Assembly (NCBI RefSeq): GCF_021283305.1
Contig: NZ_JAJSOK010000018.1
Location: forward strand, 1 to 64,000
From: Pseudonocardia kujensis
Lineage (GTDB): Bacteria > Actinomycetota > Actinomycetes > Mycobacteriales > Pseudonocardiaceae
Direction: 5' to 3'
DNA: 64,000 nt
This document shows, one piece after another, positions 8,899 through 18,075 of this stretch (the first letter of the stretch is position 1; every line of letters begins with the position of its first letter). The notes beneath the pieces are model-generated. The model did not search any database, was not told where the DNA came from, and was given only the letters and a program-made list of their open reading frames with translations. The translations under genes were made by a program, and so were the position numbers.

Positions 8899-9474
8899 TC
8901 AGTCGTCCGGGCGCAAGCCGCGCCACAGCAGGTCGACGAGCGCCTCGGTCTGACCGCGCCAGTCGCCCCGGGGGTCGAGGAACAGCAGGCCGCCCAGACC
9001 GCGCAGGACGGTCTCCGGGTCGAGGCCCGGGCGTACGGTGCCGGCCTCGACGTTGGCCTCGAGCAGGGTGCGCACCGCCTCGACCATGGCTTCGTACGCC
9101 TTGCCCGGGACGTCCTCGTCGTCGGCGCTCGTGGCGGAGCGCAGGGCGTCCGCGAGGCCGCGCTTGGTCATCATGTACCGCGCGAGGTGGTCTGTGGTCC
9201 ACGCCCGGAGCGCCTCCGGCGGGGACTTCTCCCGCAGCAGGGAAGGGACCACGTCCAGCATCTGCTGCACCTCGTGCCGGTACACCGCGAGGACGAGGGC
9301 CCCCTGGGTCGGGAAGTGCCGGTAGACGGTTCCGACCCCCACCCCCGCCGCCTTGGCGATGGCGTTGAACGACAGCTCGCCCGTGTCGGCGAGCGATTCC
9401 GCCGCCGCCGCGACGATGCGCTCGTTGTTGCGGCGGGCGTCCGCGCGCCTCAGGTTCGCGGGTCCCGTCGTCAT
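8899..9474 (-). CDS. TetR-family repressor of the Pao-like operon (predicted)
   Basis: A 191-residue protein with an N-terminal TetR HTH ending in GVGVGTVYRHFPTQGALVLAVY (about 42-62) and a variable ligand domain. The ATG at 9474 is chosen because GGGAGG lies five bases upstream; a GTG at 9480 overlaps that ribosome site. It is divergent from the molybdenum hydroxylase operon. Two palindromes in the shared gap (9547-9560 and 9579-9594) are probable binding sites. Confidence 0.88.
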   Translation of the reverse strand: MTTGPANLRRADARRNNERIVAAAAESLADTGELSFNAIAKAAGVGVGTVYRHFPTQGALVLAVYRHEVQQMLDVVPSLLREKSPPEALRAWTTDHLARYMMTKRGLADALRSATSADDEDVPGKAYEAMVEAVRTLLEANVEAGTVRPGLDPETVLRGLGGLLFLDPRGDWRGQTEALVDLLWRGLRPDD

Positions 9475-9546
9475 CGTCACCTCCCGGGCCTCCCGCAGGA
9501 ATGTAATCCACGTCCGGCCGGGCGTCGGCCGGGGACGCTCGCCGAA

Positions 9547-9560
9547 CGGATAGATATCCG
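9547..9560. promoter_or_regulatory. TetR operator candidate 1 (CGGATAGATATCCG)
   Basis: A perfect inverted repeat, CGGATA / TATCCG with a two-base spacer, in the gap between the divergent TetR gene and the hydroxylase operon. It shares the 12-bp frame GGAT-N4-ATCC with the repeat at 9579-9594. Confidence 0.62.
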
Positions 9561-9578
9561 CTAGGGTTCACCGGAGGA

Positions 9579-9594
9579 CCGGATGATTATCCGG
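9579..9594. promoter_or_regulatory. TetR operator candidate 2 (CCGGATGATTATCCGG)
   Basis: A perfect inverted repeat, CCGGAT / ATCCGG with a four-base spacer, about 85 bases before the iron-sulfur subunit start. Together with 9547-9560 it gives two sites 33 bases apart, the usual geometry for cooperative TetR binding. Confidence 0.62.
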
Positions 9595-9678
9595 TTCCCA
9601 GTGTACGGACTGACGAGCCAGCACCCTCCGATGCCGCATCATCGTCTCGGCGGACATGCGGCGAGGAAGAGAATCCCC

Positions 9679-10131
9679 GTGGACATCTCACTCGAAGTGA
9701 ACGGCAGGACCGAGAACCTCGACGTGGAGCCCGGCGTCACCCTGCTCGACGCGTTGCGCGAGCGGCTCGACGTGACCGGCCCCAAGAAGGGATGCGACCG
9801 CGGTCAGTGCGGCGCCTGCACCGTGCACGTCGGCGGCCGCCCCGTGCTGTCGTGTCTGACCCTGGTCGCGACCGTGCGCGAGCCGGTGACCACCGTGGAC
9901 GGACTCGCCACCGGCGACGCGCTGCACCCGGTCCAGCAGGCGTTCGTCGACCAGGACGCGCTGCAGTGCGGCTTCTGCACCTCCGGACAGATCATGTCGG
10001 CGGTCGCCGCGGTGGAGCAGGACGTGGACGACGTCCGCGAGTTCATGTCCGGCAACCTCTGCCGCTGCTCGGCGTACCCGAACATCGTGGCGGCGATCGA
10101 GCAGGTGAGGAGGGCCGATGCAGTCGTTTGA
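9679..10131 (+). CDS. Molybdenum hydroxylase 2Fe-2S subunit (PaoA/YagT-like)
   Basis: A 150-residue small subunit of a xanthine dehydrogenase-family enzyme. A plant-type 2Fe-2S domain has Cys39, Cys44, Cys47 and Cys59. A helical 2Fe-2S domain has Cys97, Cys100, Cys128 and Cys130. The GTG at 9679 is preferred: GAGGAAGAG precedes it and the domain begins at once ([10 protein letters not shown]). The frame is open to 9583, but that extension has no twin-arginine signal, so unlike E. coli PaoA it looks cytosolic. It overlaps the FAD subunit by 14 bases. Confidence 0.93.
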   Translation: MDISLEVNGRTENLDVEPGVTLLDALRERLDVTGPKKGCDRGQCGACTVHVGGRPVLSCLTLVATVREPVTTVDGLATGDALHPVQQAFVDQDALQCGFCTSGQIMSAVAAVEQDVDDVREFMSGNLCRCSAYPNIVAAIEQVRRADAVV

Positions 10132-11092
10132 GCTGACCGCGCCGACCACGGTCGACGACGCCCTTGCGGGCGCCGGCACCTTTCTGGCCGGGGGGACGAC
10201 GCTGGTCGACCTGATGAAGCTCGACGTGCTGACCCCCCGGCACGTCCAGGACATCAACGCCGTCCCGCTGCGTGGCATCGACACCACCGACGGGCTGCGG
10301 CTGGGCGCGCTGGAGCGGATGAGCGACGTCGCCCGGCACCCGGGGGTGTACCCGATGATCTCCCGTGCTCTGCTGCAGAGCGCCTCCCAGCAGCTGCGCA
10401 ACATGGCCAGCATGGGCGGGAACCTGTTGCAGCGCACCCGGTGCACCTACTTCCGCGACGTGTCGATGCCGTGCAACCGGCGCGTCCCCGGCAGCGGTTG
10501 CCCGGCTCGCTCGGGAGCCGGCCGGATGCACGCCGTGCTGGGAACGAGCGAGGCGTGCGTCGCGACGCATCCGAGCGACGTCGCCGTTGCGCTGGTGGCA
10601 CTGGACGCACAGGTGTCCCTCGCGGACGCAGCCGGCACCCGCACGGTGCCGCTGCTCGACTTCTACCGCCTGCCCGGCGACACCCCGCACGTCGAGAACG
10701 ACCTGCGTCCCGGCGAGCTGATCACCGAGATCGTGGTGCCGCGGTTGGACTGGGCGGCGAACTCGACCTACGTCAAGGTGCGGGACCGGCAGTCCTACGA
10801 GTTCGCGCTCTGCTCGGCGGCCGTCGCGCTGGACGTACGGGACGCCCGCGTCGTCGACGCACGCGTGGCCGTCGGCGGCGTCGCGACCGTGCCGTGGCGC
10901 CTGACCGCCGTCGAGGAGGCCCTGCGCGGCGCGCCGGTGACCGAGGAGGCCTTCCAGGAGGCCGCGGGAGTCGCGGCGGAGGGCGCGACGCCCCTGTCCG
11001 CGAACGGCTTCAAGGTCCCACTGCTGCGCCGGACCGTCGTTCGTGCCCTTTGCGAGCTGACCCAGGACGAACCGAGCGGGAGCCGAGGATGA
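10118..11092 (+). CDS. Molybdenum hydroxylase FAD subunit with 4Fe-4S insert (PaoB/YagS-like)
   Basis: A 324-residue medium subunit that binds FAD and passes electrons from the iron-sulfur subunit to the acceptor. The [17 protein letters not shown] block (about 96-112) and Cys109, Cys119, Cys128 and Cys147 match the extra 4Fe-4S cluster site of the PaoB/YagS group. GAGGAGG precedes the ATG. It overlaps the genes on both sides (14 bases upstream, ATGA downstream), so the three subunits are translationally coupled. Confidence 0.93.
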   Translation: MQSFELTAPTTVDDALAGAGTFLAGGTTLVDLMKLDVLTPRHVQDINAVPLRGIDTTDGLRLGALERMSDVARHPGVYPMISRALLQSASQQLRNMASMGGNLLQRTRCTYFRDVSMPCNRRVPGSGCPARSGAGRMHAVLGTSEACVATHPSDVAVALVALDAQVSLADAAGTRTVPLLDFYRLPGDTPHVENDLRPGELITEIVVPRLDWAANSTYVKVRDRQSYEFALCSAAVALDVRDARVVDARVAVGGVATVPWRLTAVEEALRGAPVTEEAFQEAAGVAAEGATPLSANGFKVPLLRRTVVRALCELTQDEPSGSRG

Positions 11093-13272
11093 CCACCACA
11101 CGGATCGACGCCCCGCTCAAGGTCACCGGCCGGGCCCGGTACGGGTCGGACCACAACCTTCCGGGCATGCTGTACGGCCACGTGATGACCAGCACGATCG
11201 CGAACGGCGAGATCGTGGCGATGGACGTGGCCGCGGCGCAGGCCGCGCCCGGGGTGGTCGCCGTCTACACGCCGTTCGATCCGCTCACGCTGCGCACCCC
11301 GACGACCCCCATGCTGGGCGACACCTGGGTGCCGCTGCAGGATCGGACCGTCACCCACTACGGCCAGCCGGTGGCTTTCGTCGTGGCGGAGACCTACGAG
11401 CAGGCCCGGGACGCGAGCGCGCTCGTCGAGGTGTCCTACGACGAGCGCCCCGCCCGCACGTCGCTGGCCGGCAACCTCGAGCTGGCCGAGGACGCGCCGC
11501 CCGGCCTGGACGGGGAGCCCTCGAGCTCCGTCGTCCTCGCAGAGGGGGTGGAGTCGATCGAGGACGCGCTGGCGAGCAGCCCGGTCGTGGTCGGTGGCCG
11601 GTACTCGACGCCCACCCAGAACCACGCGGCGATGGAGCCGCACTCCGCCGTGGCGCACTGGGACGCCGACGGCCTCACCGTCTACAGCGGCAACCAGGGC
11701 GCCTTCGTCCAGCAGGCGGACCTGGCAGCCGCACTGGAGGTCGACCCGTCCGCGGTGCACACGGTGAACCCGTTCGTGGGCGGTGCGTTCGGCGGGAAGG
11801 GGCGCACCTCCGTCCCGGCGTTCCTGGCCGCGGCAGCGTCGCGGGCCCTCGGGAGGCCGGTCAAGGCGGCGCTGAGCCGAGAACAGGTCTTCACCGCGAC
11901 CGCCAACCGCCCGGAGACGCTGCAGGAGATCACGTTGGGGGCCGACCGCGACGGCACCCTGATCGCCGTGCGCCACGACTCCTGGTGCAGCGCGGACACC
12001 GACCGGTCGTTCGTGGAACCTACCTCGGCCACGTCCCGGGTGGCCTACCGCACCCCGAACCTGGCCGTCAGCCAGAAGGTGGTGCCGCTGCACATCCCCC
12101 GGACCACGTTCATGCGCGCACCGGGCGAGGCGCCCGGGTCGTTCGCGCTGGAGAGCGCGATGGACGAGCTGGCCGTCGCGCTGGACATGGACCCGATCGA
12201 GCTGCGGCTGCGCAACGGATCCCTCGGTCCCGCCGGCAGCGACCTGCAGTGGTCGAGCAAGTACCTCGACGACTGCTACCGGATCGGCGCCGAGCACTTC
12301 GGCTGGTCGAGCCGGACGCCCACCGGCAGGAGGGAGGGCGACTGGCTGGTCGGGATGGGGACCGCGACGGCGATGTTCCCGGCGCTGCGGTTCCCGACCA
12401 CGACCGAGATCACGCTGCAGGCGGACGACACGGCCCTGGTCTCGGTCGGTGGCTCCGATCCCGGTACCGGCCTGCTGACGGTGATGGCGCTGCTCGGGGC
12501 GGAGGCGCTGGACCTCGGACCGGAGCGGATCACACCACGGCTGGGCCTGTCCGCCTACCCGCCCGGGGGCATGTCCGGCGGGTCGACCGCCACGGCGAGC
12601 GTGGGATCGGCGATCGTGGCCGCGGCCTCTGCGGTGCTCGAGGAGCTGCAGTCGCTCGCGAGCGCGCCGGACGCACCCTTCGCGGGCCAGGACGTGACCT
12701 ACGCCGACGGCCGGGTGCTGGGTGGGGGACGGTCGATGACGTTCGGGGAGCTGCTGTCCGCGCTCGGCCGGGACACGATCTCCGCCATCGGCTCCGCGGC
12801 CCCCGGGGAGGAGATGACCAAGCACTCCTTCAGCTCCTTCGGCGCCCAGTTCTGCGAAGTCCGGGTGCACCGGTGGACGGGCGACGTGCGGGTGTCGCGG
12901 ATGCTCGGCGTGTTCGACGCCGGCCGCATCGTGAACGACCAGGCCGCACGCAGCCAGCTGAAGGGCGGCATGATCTGGGGCGTCTCGGCGGCCCTGCACG
13001 AGGGGCTGGAGATCGAGGACGACGGCCGGCTCGCGAACGGCGACCTGGCCGGCTACCTGCTCCCGGTCAACGCCGACATCCCCGAGATCGACGTGCAGTT
13101 CGTGCAGCACCCGGACACGTTGCACAACCCCGTCGGCGCCCGGGGCATCGGCGAGATCGGCGTGGTCGGCATGGCGGCGGCCGTGGCCAACGCCGTGTAC
13201 AACGCCACGGGCGTCCGGGTCCGACACACTCCCATCACCATCGAGGACCTCCTCGAAGGCCTGCCGTCCTAG
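11089..13272 (+). CDS. Molybdenum hydroxylase large subunit (PaoC/YagR-like aldehyde oxidoreductase)
   Basis: A 727-residue molybdopterin-cytosine-dinucleotide-binding subunit. It has the GGAFGGKGR motif near residue 235, the FMRAPGEAPGSFALE block near 342, and the GIGEIGVVG segment holding the catalytic Glu near 690. The family oxidises aldehydes or hydroxylates heteroaromatic carbons using water. The three-subunit order and the iron-sulfur insert in the FAD subunit favour an aromatic aldehyde oxidoreductase; a heterocycle dehydrogenase cannot be excluded. The start ATG at 11089 overlaps the previous stop. Confidence 0.92.
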   Translation: MTTTRIDAPLKVTGRARYGSDHNLPGMLYGHVMTSTIANGEIVAMDVAAAQAAPGVVAVYTPFDPLTLRTPTTPMLGDTWVPLQDRTVTHYGQPVAFVVAETYEQARDASALVEVSYDERPARTSLAGNLELAEDAPPGLDGEPSSSVVLAEGVESIEDALASSPVVVGGRYSTPTQNHAAMEPHSAVAHWDADGLTVYSGNQGAFVQQADLAAALEVDPSAVHTVNPFVGGAFGGKGRTSVPAFLAAAASRALGRPVKAALSREQVFTATANRPETLQEITLGADRDGTLIAVRHDSWCSADTDRSFVEPTSATSRVAYRTPNLAVSQKVVPLHIPRTTFMRAPGEAPGSFALESAMDELAVALDMDPIELRLRNGSLGPAGSDLQWSSKYLDDCYRIGAEHFGWSSRTPTGRREGDWLVGMGTATAMFPALRFPTTTEITLQADDTALVSVGGSDPGTGLLTVMALLGAEALDLGPERITPRLGLSAYPPGGMSGGSTATASVGSAIVAAASAVLEELQSLASAPDAPFAGQDVTYADGRVLGGGRSMTFGELLSALGRDTISAIGSAAPGEEMTKHSFSSFGAQFCEVRVHRWTGDVRVSRMLGVFDAGRIVNDQAARSQLKGGMIWGVSAALHEGLEIEDDGRLANGDLAGYLLPVNADIPEIDVQFVQHPDTLHNPVGARGIGEIGVVGMAAAVANAVYNATGVRVRHTPITIEDLLEGLPS

Positions 13273-13489
13273 GGCTCGCTCTCGCTCGTCGGGTCGGCGC
13301 GCACGGTCGAACCGAACCGGAACGCGCCGACTCGACGACCAGCGAGAGGCGCCGTACGTGCCGGTAGCCTCCGAGGACGGTTCACCGGCCGGTGGGATCG
13401 TCGGGCACCCGCCTCGTCGAGCTCCCACAGGTCGATGTCGTGGTCGGGAGCACCGCGTGGCCAGGGCGCCCGGGGGTGGGGGACGAGGG

Positions 13490-13521
13490 CGGGGTGGGGA
13501 GCGTGCCGCTCGCCCACCCCG
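13490..13521. terminator. GC-rich hairpin between convergent operons
   Basis: CGGGGTGGGGAGC (13490-13502) pairs with GCTCGCCCACCCCG (13508-13521) with one bulged base and a five-base loop. It lies in the 257-base gap between the end of the molybdenum hydroxylase operon and the end of HyuB. No T-run follows, as is common for actinobacterial terminators. Nothing else was recognised in this gap. Confidence 0.6.
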
Positions 13522-13529
13522 GACCCGTG

Positions 13530-15833
13530 CTAGCCGGCGGTGACCGTCAGCCGCCCGAGGGTTGTGGCGGCGTCCGGGTGGTCGGCGGGAACGACCGCCG
13601 ACGACAACGCGGTCCAACAGGACGGGCAGCAGTACTGCCGGAACACCACCGGCGCGTCGACGTAGTCGGCGGCGGTCGCGATGATCTGCGGGCCGGCATC
13701 CGTGGGGGCGCCGTCGTAGACCGCGAGGGCCAGTGGGCCGTCACCGGTGTCGCCCAGGACCTCACCGCAGTGCCTGCACGCGACGTCCGACCCCACCTCG
13801 ACGAGGTTGTCGTCGATGCGCTTCGTCGACGCGAGGTCCACCGTGCCGCGGGTCTCGCCGACGATCCGGGAACGGTCGCGACGCGCATTCCGCAGCCGCG
13901 ACCGCTCGGCCCGAGTGGCGGCGGTGTCCACCGAGCCGTCTCCCAGGACCACGCCGTAGACGGACTTCGCCGCCGCCTCGGTGATCTTCTCCTCCTGCAC
14001 GTCCCGGGCGACTGCCTCGGGATCGCGGGTGAGCGGGTCGCCGTATCCACCGCCGCCCTGCCAGGTCATCGCGAAGACCTCGCCGGGGGCGAGGTAGCTC
14101 GACGCGTAGTTCTGGCCGGGCTCGAGGGAGTCCGACACCTCCTCCAGGGACGAGGGCATCGTGCCCGCCGCGAGGAGCGAGGCGATCCGGCTCTGCCGGG
14201 CCACGACGTCGAGCCCGGAGTTGCCCGGGTGTCCGCCCGACAGGCCGGTGTTCTGCGCGACGGCCTTGCCGTTCGAGGCGAGGACCAGGCCCATGGGAAT
14301 GCTGGTGCCGTGCGGGGTGAAGGCCAGGGAGGCGCCGAGTCCACCACGGTGCCGCCCGGGGCCGCCGGAGTCCGGCACCTCGCGTCGCCACAGTGTCAGG
14401 AGCGGGTAGAGGAACTCGGTCATCTCGACGTCCGGCACCCGGCCCATCGGGATGCAGAACAGCCCGCCGGTGTCGATGCCGTCGGCGTGGGGGCGGGCGC
14501 CGTAGCCGCCGGCCATGGGCTCCATCATGATCGAGAGGAACGGGGCGGGTTGCTCCCCGCGCTCGTCGAGCCCGGCGATCACGGCGGTGTCCCAGGTGCC
14601 GCAGCAGGTGGCCTGGACGTTGCGGCCCAGCTCGAGGTCGCGGTCGAGCATCTGGGACAGGGTCTCGGCGATCAGGCTGCCGGTGAGCCAGGCCGGGCCG
14701 ATCGGCCCGCGCCCGACGGCGGCGGGGAAGGTCGCGTTGTTGAGTGTGCCCTCCTCGGTGACCAGGTCGAAGCAGCGCATCAGGCCGCCGGCGGACCACG
14801 GGATGTCGTTGGCCAGGATCGGCAGCAGCGCGAGCATGACGCCGCCGCGCATGCCCGCGTAGGTGCAGTTGATGACGCCGGCCTGCGGGTCGGTGCCGGT
14901 GAAGTCGAAGGTCAGGTGGTCGCCGGTCTTGGTGGTGGTGACCGTGATCTTGTGCAGGCCGCGGTCGCCCTCGTGGGACTGGTCCTGATAGCCGGTGGCG
15001 CTCCACGAGCCGTCCGGGAGGGCGGCGAGCTTGTCGCGCAGGCGGTGCTCGGCGTCGGACATCATGCGCTTCATGACGGCCTTGACGGTGTCCGCGCCGT
15101 ACTGGGCGATGAGTGCGGCCAGGCGCTCGCCACCGACGTTGTTCGCGCCGATCTTGGCCCGCAGGTCCAGCCCGACGAGCATCGGGACCCGCGAGCGGCG
15201 CACCCACAGGTCCGCGACGTCGCGCTGCAACTGCCCGCCCCGGACGACCTTCACCGGCGGGGTGGGCAGGGACTCGGAGAACACGTCCTGTGCCGCAGGG
15301 GAGAACGACCCGAGCCCTACCCCGCCGAGGTCCGGCTGGTGCGCGATCGCGCTGGTCCAGGCGAAGAGCTCGCCGTCGTGGAAGACCGGCTGGTAGACCA
15401 TGACGTCGTTCTGGTGCAGTCCGCCGCCGACCCAGGGGTCGTTGCACAGGAACATGTCGCCGGACTCGATGCCGGGGTTGTCGGCCCGGTTGCGCAGCGT
15501 CCAGTAGATGGCCAGGTCGACGGCGCCGACGAGCATGGTGTTGTAGAGGCCGACCTGCACCTCCTGGCCGAGCTCGTCGGAGATGGCGAAGTCGAAGTCG
15601 TTGGCGTCGGTCACGATCGGCGAGCCGGACATGCGCTTGAGCGCCTCGCCCATCTCGTCGGTGACGGACCACAGGCGGTGCCGGACGACTTCGTAGGTCA
15701 GGGGGTCGAGCGCGTCGACCTGTTCCTGGGTGACGGTGTGGACCTTGAGCGACGTGGGCAGCGAGCGGGCGAGCTCGTCCGGGTCGACGGGGCGGCTGGA
15801 GAAGGCCTCCGAGCCGGGGATCGGCATGGTCAT
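13530..15833 (-). CDS. hyuB: HyuB-type hydantoinase/acetone-carboxylase alpha-like subunit with C-terminal zinc ribbon (copy 1)
   Basis: A 767-residue protein of the hydantoinase B/oxoprolinase family. Landmarks are YEVVRHRLWSVTDEMGEALKR near residue 48, DMFLCNDPWVGGGLHQND near 135, and a QGGGGYGDP ending near 610. The usual family end is followed by about 130 extra residues carrying CRHC (686-689) and CCPSC (735-739), a probable zinc ribbon reminiscent of the separate gamma subunit of acetone carboxylase. It pairs with HyuA (one-base overlap, TGATG). The reaction would be ATP-dependent ring opening or carboxylation; the substrate is unknown. Copy 2 is at 48999-51302. Confidence 0.88.
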   Translation of the reverse strand: MTMPIPGSEAFSSRPVDPDELARSLPTSLKVHTVTQEQVDALDPLTYEVVRHRLWSVTDEMGEALKRMSGSPIVTDANDFDFAISDELGQEVQVGLYNTMLVGAVDLAIYWTLRNRADNPGIESGDMFLCNDPWVGGGLHQNDVMVYQPVFHDGELFAWTSAIAHQPDLGGVGLGSFSPAAQDVFSESLPTPPVKVVRGGQLQRDVADLWVRRSRVPMLVGLDLRAKIGANNVGGERLAALIAQYGADTVKAVMKRMMSDAEHRLRDKLAALPDGSWSATGYQDQSHEGDRGLHKITVTTTKTGDHLTFDFTGTDPQAGVINCTYAGMRGGVMLALLPILANDIPWSAGGLMRCFDLVTEEGTLNNATFPAAVGRGPIGPAWLTGSLIAETLSQMLDRDLELGRNVQATCCGTWDTAVIAGLDERGEQPAPFLSIMMEPMAGGYGARPHADGIDTGGLFCIPMGRVPDVEMTEFLYPLLTLWRREVPDSGGPGRHRGGLGASLAFTPHGTSIPMGLVLASNGKAVAQNTGLSGGHPGNSGLDVVARQSRIASLLAAGTMPSSLEEVSDSLEPGQNYASSYLAPGEVFAMTWQGGGGYGDPLTRDPEAVARDVQEEKITEAAAKSVYGVVLGDGSVDTAATRAERSRLRNARRDRSRIVGETRGTVDLASTKRIDDNLVEVGSDVACRHCGEVLGDTGDGPLALAVYDGAPTDAGPQIIATAADYVDAPVVFRQYCCPSCWTALSSAVVPADHPDAATTLGRLTVTAG

Positions 15834-17929
15834 CAGGCGCTCCTGCGGATCGTGAGGTTGCCGAGCTGGTCGACGGTGCCGGTGGTCCCGTCGGGGACGA
15901 CGACGGTGGTGGTCGGCACCTCGACGATCGCCGGGCCGGCCAGCACGTGACCGGCGCGGAGCTCGCGGTAGTCGTAGACCGGGGTGTCGACGTAGCCGAG
16001 GCGGGCGTCGAGCTGGACCGGGCGGGTCGCGAACGGGGTCGCGTCGCCCTGCGCCGCAGGCACTTCCGGGAGCTCGGGGCTGAACGGCAGCACGCCGACC
16101 GCGCGGACCCGGAAGGTGATGGCCTGGATGCCGGCCTCGCGGAACCCGGCGTCCTTGCCGAACAGTTCGGCGTAGCGCTTCTCGAACGCGGCCGCCGCGG
16201 CCTCGATCTCCGCCGTGCCCAGCGGGCCGTTCGCGACGGGGGCGGTGACCTCGGCGAGCTGCATCGAGTACCGCATGTCGATCTCGCGGAACAGCTCGAC
16301 CTTCTCGAAGGTCACGCCCTGGCGCTGCAGGCCCTCGCGGACCTGCTGCTCCAGCTCGGCGAAGTTGCGCTCGGCCCGCTGCGGGTCGAACGGGACGACG
16401 GTCGGGTCGGACAGCTCCGCGGCCAGCACGATATCGCTCGAGGCCAACCCGAACGCGGAGAACGCGCTGGCCACCGGGCCGAGCGGGACCACCACGGTGT
16501 CGCAGCCGACCTCGGCGGCGTAGCCGGCGCAGTGCGCGGGGCCCGCTCCGCCGAAGGCGTAGAGCACGAACTCGCGCGGGTCGTGCCCGGCCTCGACGAC
16601 GGTCTTGCGCAGCAGGTCACCGGTCTGCGCGTTCTGCACGGTGTAGATCGCGGCCGCGGCCTCCTCGACACTCAGGCCCAGCGGTTTGGCGATCTGGGTG
16701 TCGATGGCCTGCCGGGCGAGATCGAGCGAGAGCGGTTTGCGCCCGCCCAGCAGCCCCTTCTCCGGCAGGATGCCCAGCACGAGGTTGGCGTCGGTGTTGG
16801 TGGGCTCGGTCCCGCCATTGCCGTAGCAGGCGGGGCCGGGCACGGCCTGCGCGGAGCGCGGGCCGATCCGCAGGTTCCCGCCGGCGTCGAGCCAGGCGAT
16901 GGCACCACCGCCGGAGCCGATCGCGTCGACCCGCAGCGTCGGGACGTTGATCGGGTGGTGGTTGATCACCGTGGTGGTGTCGCGGACCGGCTCGCCGTCC
17001 ACGACCAGCCCGGCCAGGAACGTCGTGCCGCCGACGTCGGTGGAGATGATGTTGCGGTGGCCGAGCTGGCGGCCCAGCGCCACCGACCCGACCACGCCGC
17101 CGGTCAGCACCGACCCGACGGTGGAGATCGCCGCGGCGGGGGCCTCCTTGGCCGCCACCGCGCCGCCGTTGGACTGCATGACCAGCAGCGGGCCGGTGAG
17201 CCCGTTCTCGCGCAGCGAGGACTCCAGGGCGCCGAGGTAGTCCCGCAGGCCCGGCCCGATCTGGGTGGACATGATCGTGGTGGCGTTGCGGGCGAACTCC
17301 CGGATCCGCGGGCTGACCTCCGACGACAGCGCCACGAACAGGCCCGGCGCCTCCTGCGCGATCAGCTCGCGCAGCCGCCGCTCGTGCACCGGGTTGCGGA
17401 AGGACCACAAAAGCGACACGGCGATCGCCTGCACCCCGTCGGCGACCAGGGAGCGGATCGCCGCGCGCGCCTGCTCCTCGTCCAGCCCGACGACGACGGT
17501 GCCGTCGCGGTCGATCCGCTCGGTGACCTCGAGCGCGTGCCGCTTGGGCAGCAGCGCGTGGTCCTTGGACTGCCCGAGCACGTGCTGCAGCTCGTGCGGG
17601 GACCGGCCGAGGTAGCGGCCCTCCACGTTCATGATGAAGATCGAGTCCCGGTGCCCCTTGGTGGTGAGGAACCCGACCGGGGGCACGTTACCCATCACCA
17701 GCGCGTTGAGCGACGAGGTGGTGCCGTGCGCGATGTGGTGGGTCTCCGCCAGCATCTCGGGCAGGCTCTTCCCGAGCTGCTCGGCCAGCAGCGCCAGGAC
17801 GTCGAGGACGCCCCGGGAGTAGTCCGGCGGGGTGGACGGGGACTTCGCGGCGAGCACGGTCCCGGCGTCGTCGTCGAGCACGGCGTCGGTGAACGTGCCG
17901 CCCACGTCCACGCCGATGACATAGGCCAT
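15833..17929 (-). CDS. hyuA: HyuA-type ATP-dependent hydantoinase/acetone-carboxylase beta-like subunit (copy 1)
   Basis: A 698-residue ASKHA-fold ATPase subunit. It opens with VIGVDVGGTFTDAV, the phosphate-binding segment, and has a second nucleotide motif TDVGGTTFLAG near residue 300 and AFGGAGPAHC near 470. Such subunits phosphorylate the substrate for the HyuB partner. The start is the ATG at 17929, with AAGGAG nine bases upstream; an upstream in-frame ATG at 17950 has no ribosome site. It is divergent from the salicylyl-CoA hydroxylase-like gene and may share its regulator. Confidence 0.9.
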   Translation of the reverse strand: MAYVIGVDVGGTFTDAVLDDDAGTVLAAKSPSTPPDYSRGVLDVLALLAEQLGKSLPEMLAETHHIAHGTTSSLNALVMGNVPPVGFLTTKGHRDSIFIMNVEGRYLGRSPHELQHVLGQSKDHALLPKRHALEVTERIDRDGTVVVGLDEEQARAAIRSLVADGVQAIAVSLLWSFRNPVHERRLRELIAQEAPGLFVALSSEVSPRIREFARNATTIMSTQIGPGLRDYLGALESSLRENGLTGPLLVMQSNGGAVAAKEAPAAAISTVGSVLTGGVVGSVALGRQLGHRNIISTDVGGTTFLAGLVVDGEPVRDTTTVINHHPINVPTLRVDAIGSGGGAIAWLDAGGNLRIGPRSAQAVPGPACYGNGGTEPTNTDANLVLGILPEKGLLGGRKPLSLDLARQAIDTQIAKPLGLSVEEAAAAIYTVQNAQTGDLLRKTVVEAGHDPREFVLYAFGGAGPAHCAGYAAEVGCDTVVVPLGPVASAFSAFGLASSDIVLAAELSDPTVVPFDPQRAERNFAELEQQVREGLQRQGVTFEKVELFREIDMRYSMQLAEVTAPVANGPLGTAEIEAAAAAFEKRYAELFGKDAGFREAGIQAITFRVRAVGVLPFSPELPEVPAAQGDATPFATRPVQLDARLGYVDTPVYDYRELRAGHVLAGPAIVEVPTTTVVVPDGTTGTVDQLGNLTIRRSA

Positions 17930-17972
17930 GGCTGGCGCTCCTTCGCGCAATGAGGTGGCTGACGGTGGCGTA

Positions 17973-18037
17973 GACTATTAAACGCCAGAGATAAGAGTCA
18001 ACCTTGACTTCAGGGCGTTCCTTGCCGTCGAATAGTC
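17973..18037. promoter_or_regulatory. Divergent promoter region with palindrome AGTCAA-cc-TTGACT
   Basis: A perfect inverted repeat pairs AGTCAA (17996-18001) with TTGACT (18004-18009). A flanking pair, GACTATT (17973-17979) and AATAGTC (18031-18037), is nearly centred on it. The TTGACT arm could also serve as a -35 element. The region separates hyuA and the FAD monooxygenase. The TetR protein at 21981 is a candidate binder; a looser match lies upstream of the VOC gene near 22746-22761. Confidence 0.5.
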
Positions 18038-18075
18038 GACGCAACAGTCAATCGGACGCCATCGGAGGTTCGGTG

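Noticed and set aside
9583..9678. N-terminal extension of the 2Fe-2S subunit as a twin-arginine signal
   Set aside because: No consecutive Arg pair with a hydrophobic stretch is present, and the extension overlaps the second operator palindrome.
13269..13517. Small 82-codon minus-strand gene in the gap after the molybdenum hydroxylase operon
   Set aside because: No ribosome site or family pattern, and the frame runs through a terminator-like hairpin.
10795..13617. A 940-codon minus-strand frame opposite the molybdenum hydroxylase subunits
   Set aside because: The plus-strand subunits have cofactor motifs and coupled starts; the antisense product has none.
15947..17953. A 668-codon plus-strand frame opposite hyuA
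   Set aside because: Low-complexity Arg/Asp/Gly-rich translation and no ribosome site; hyuA explains the region.
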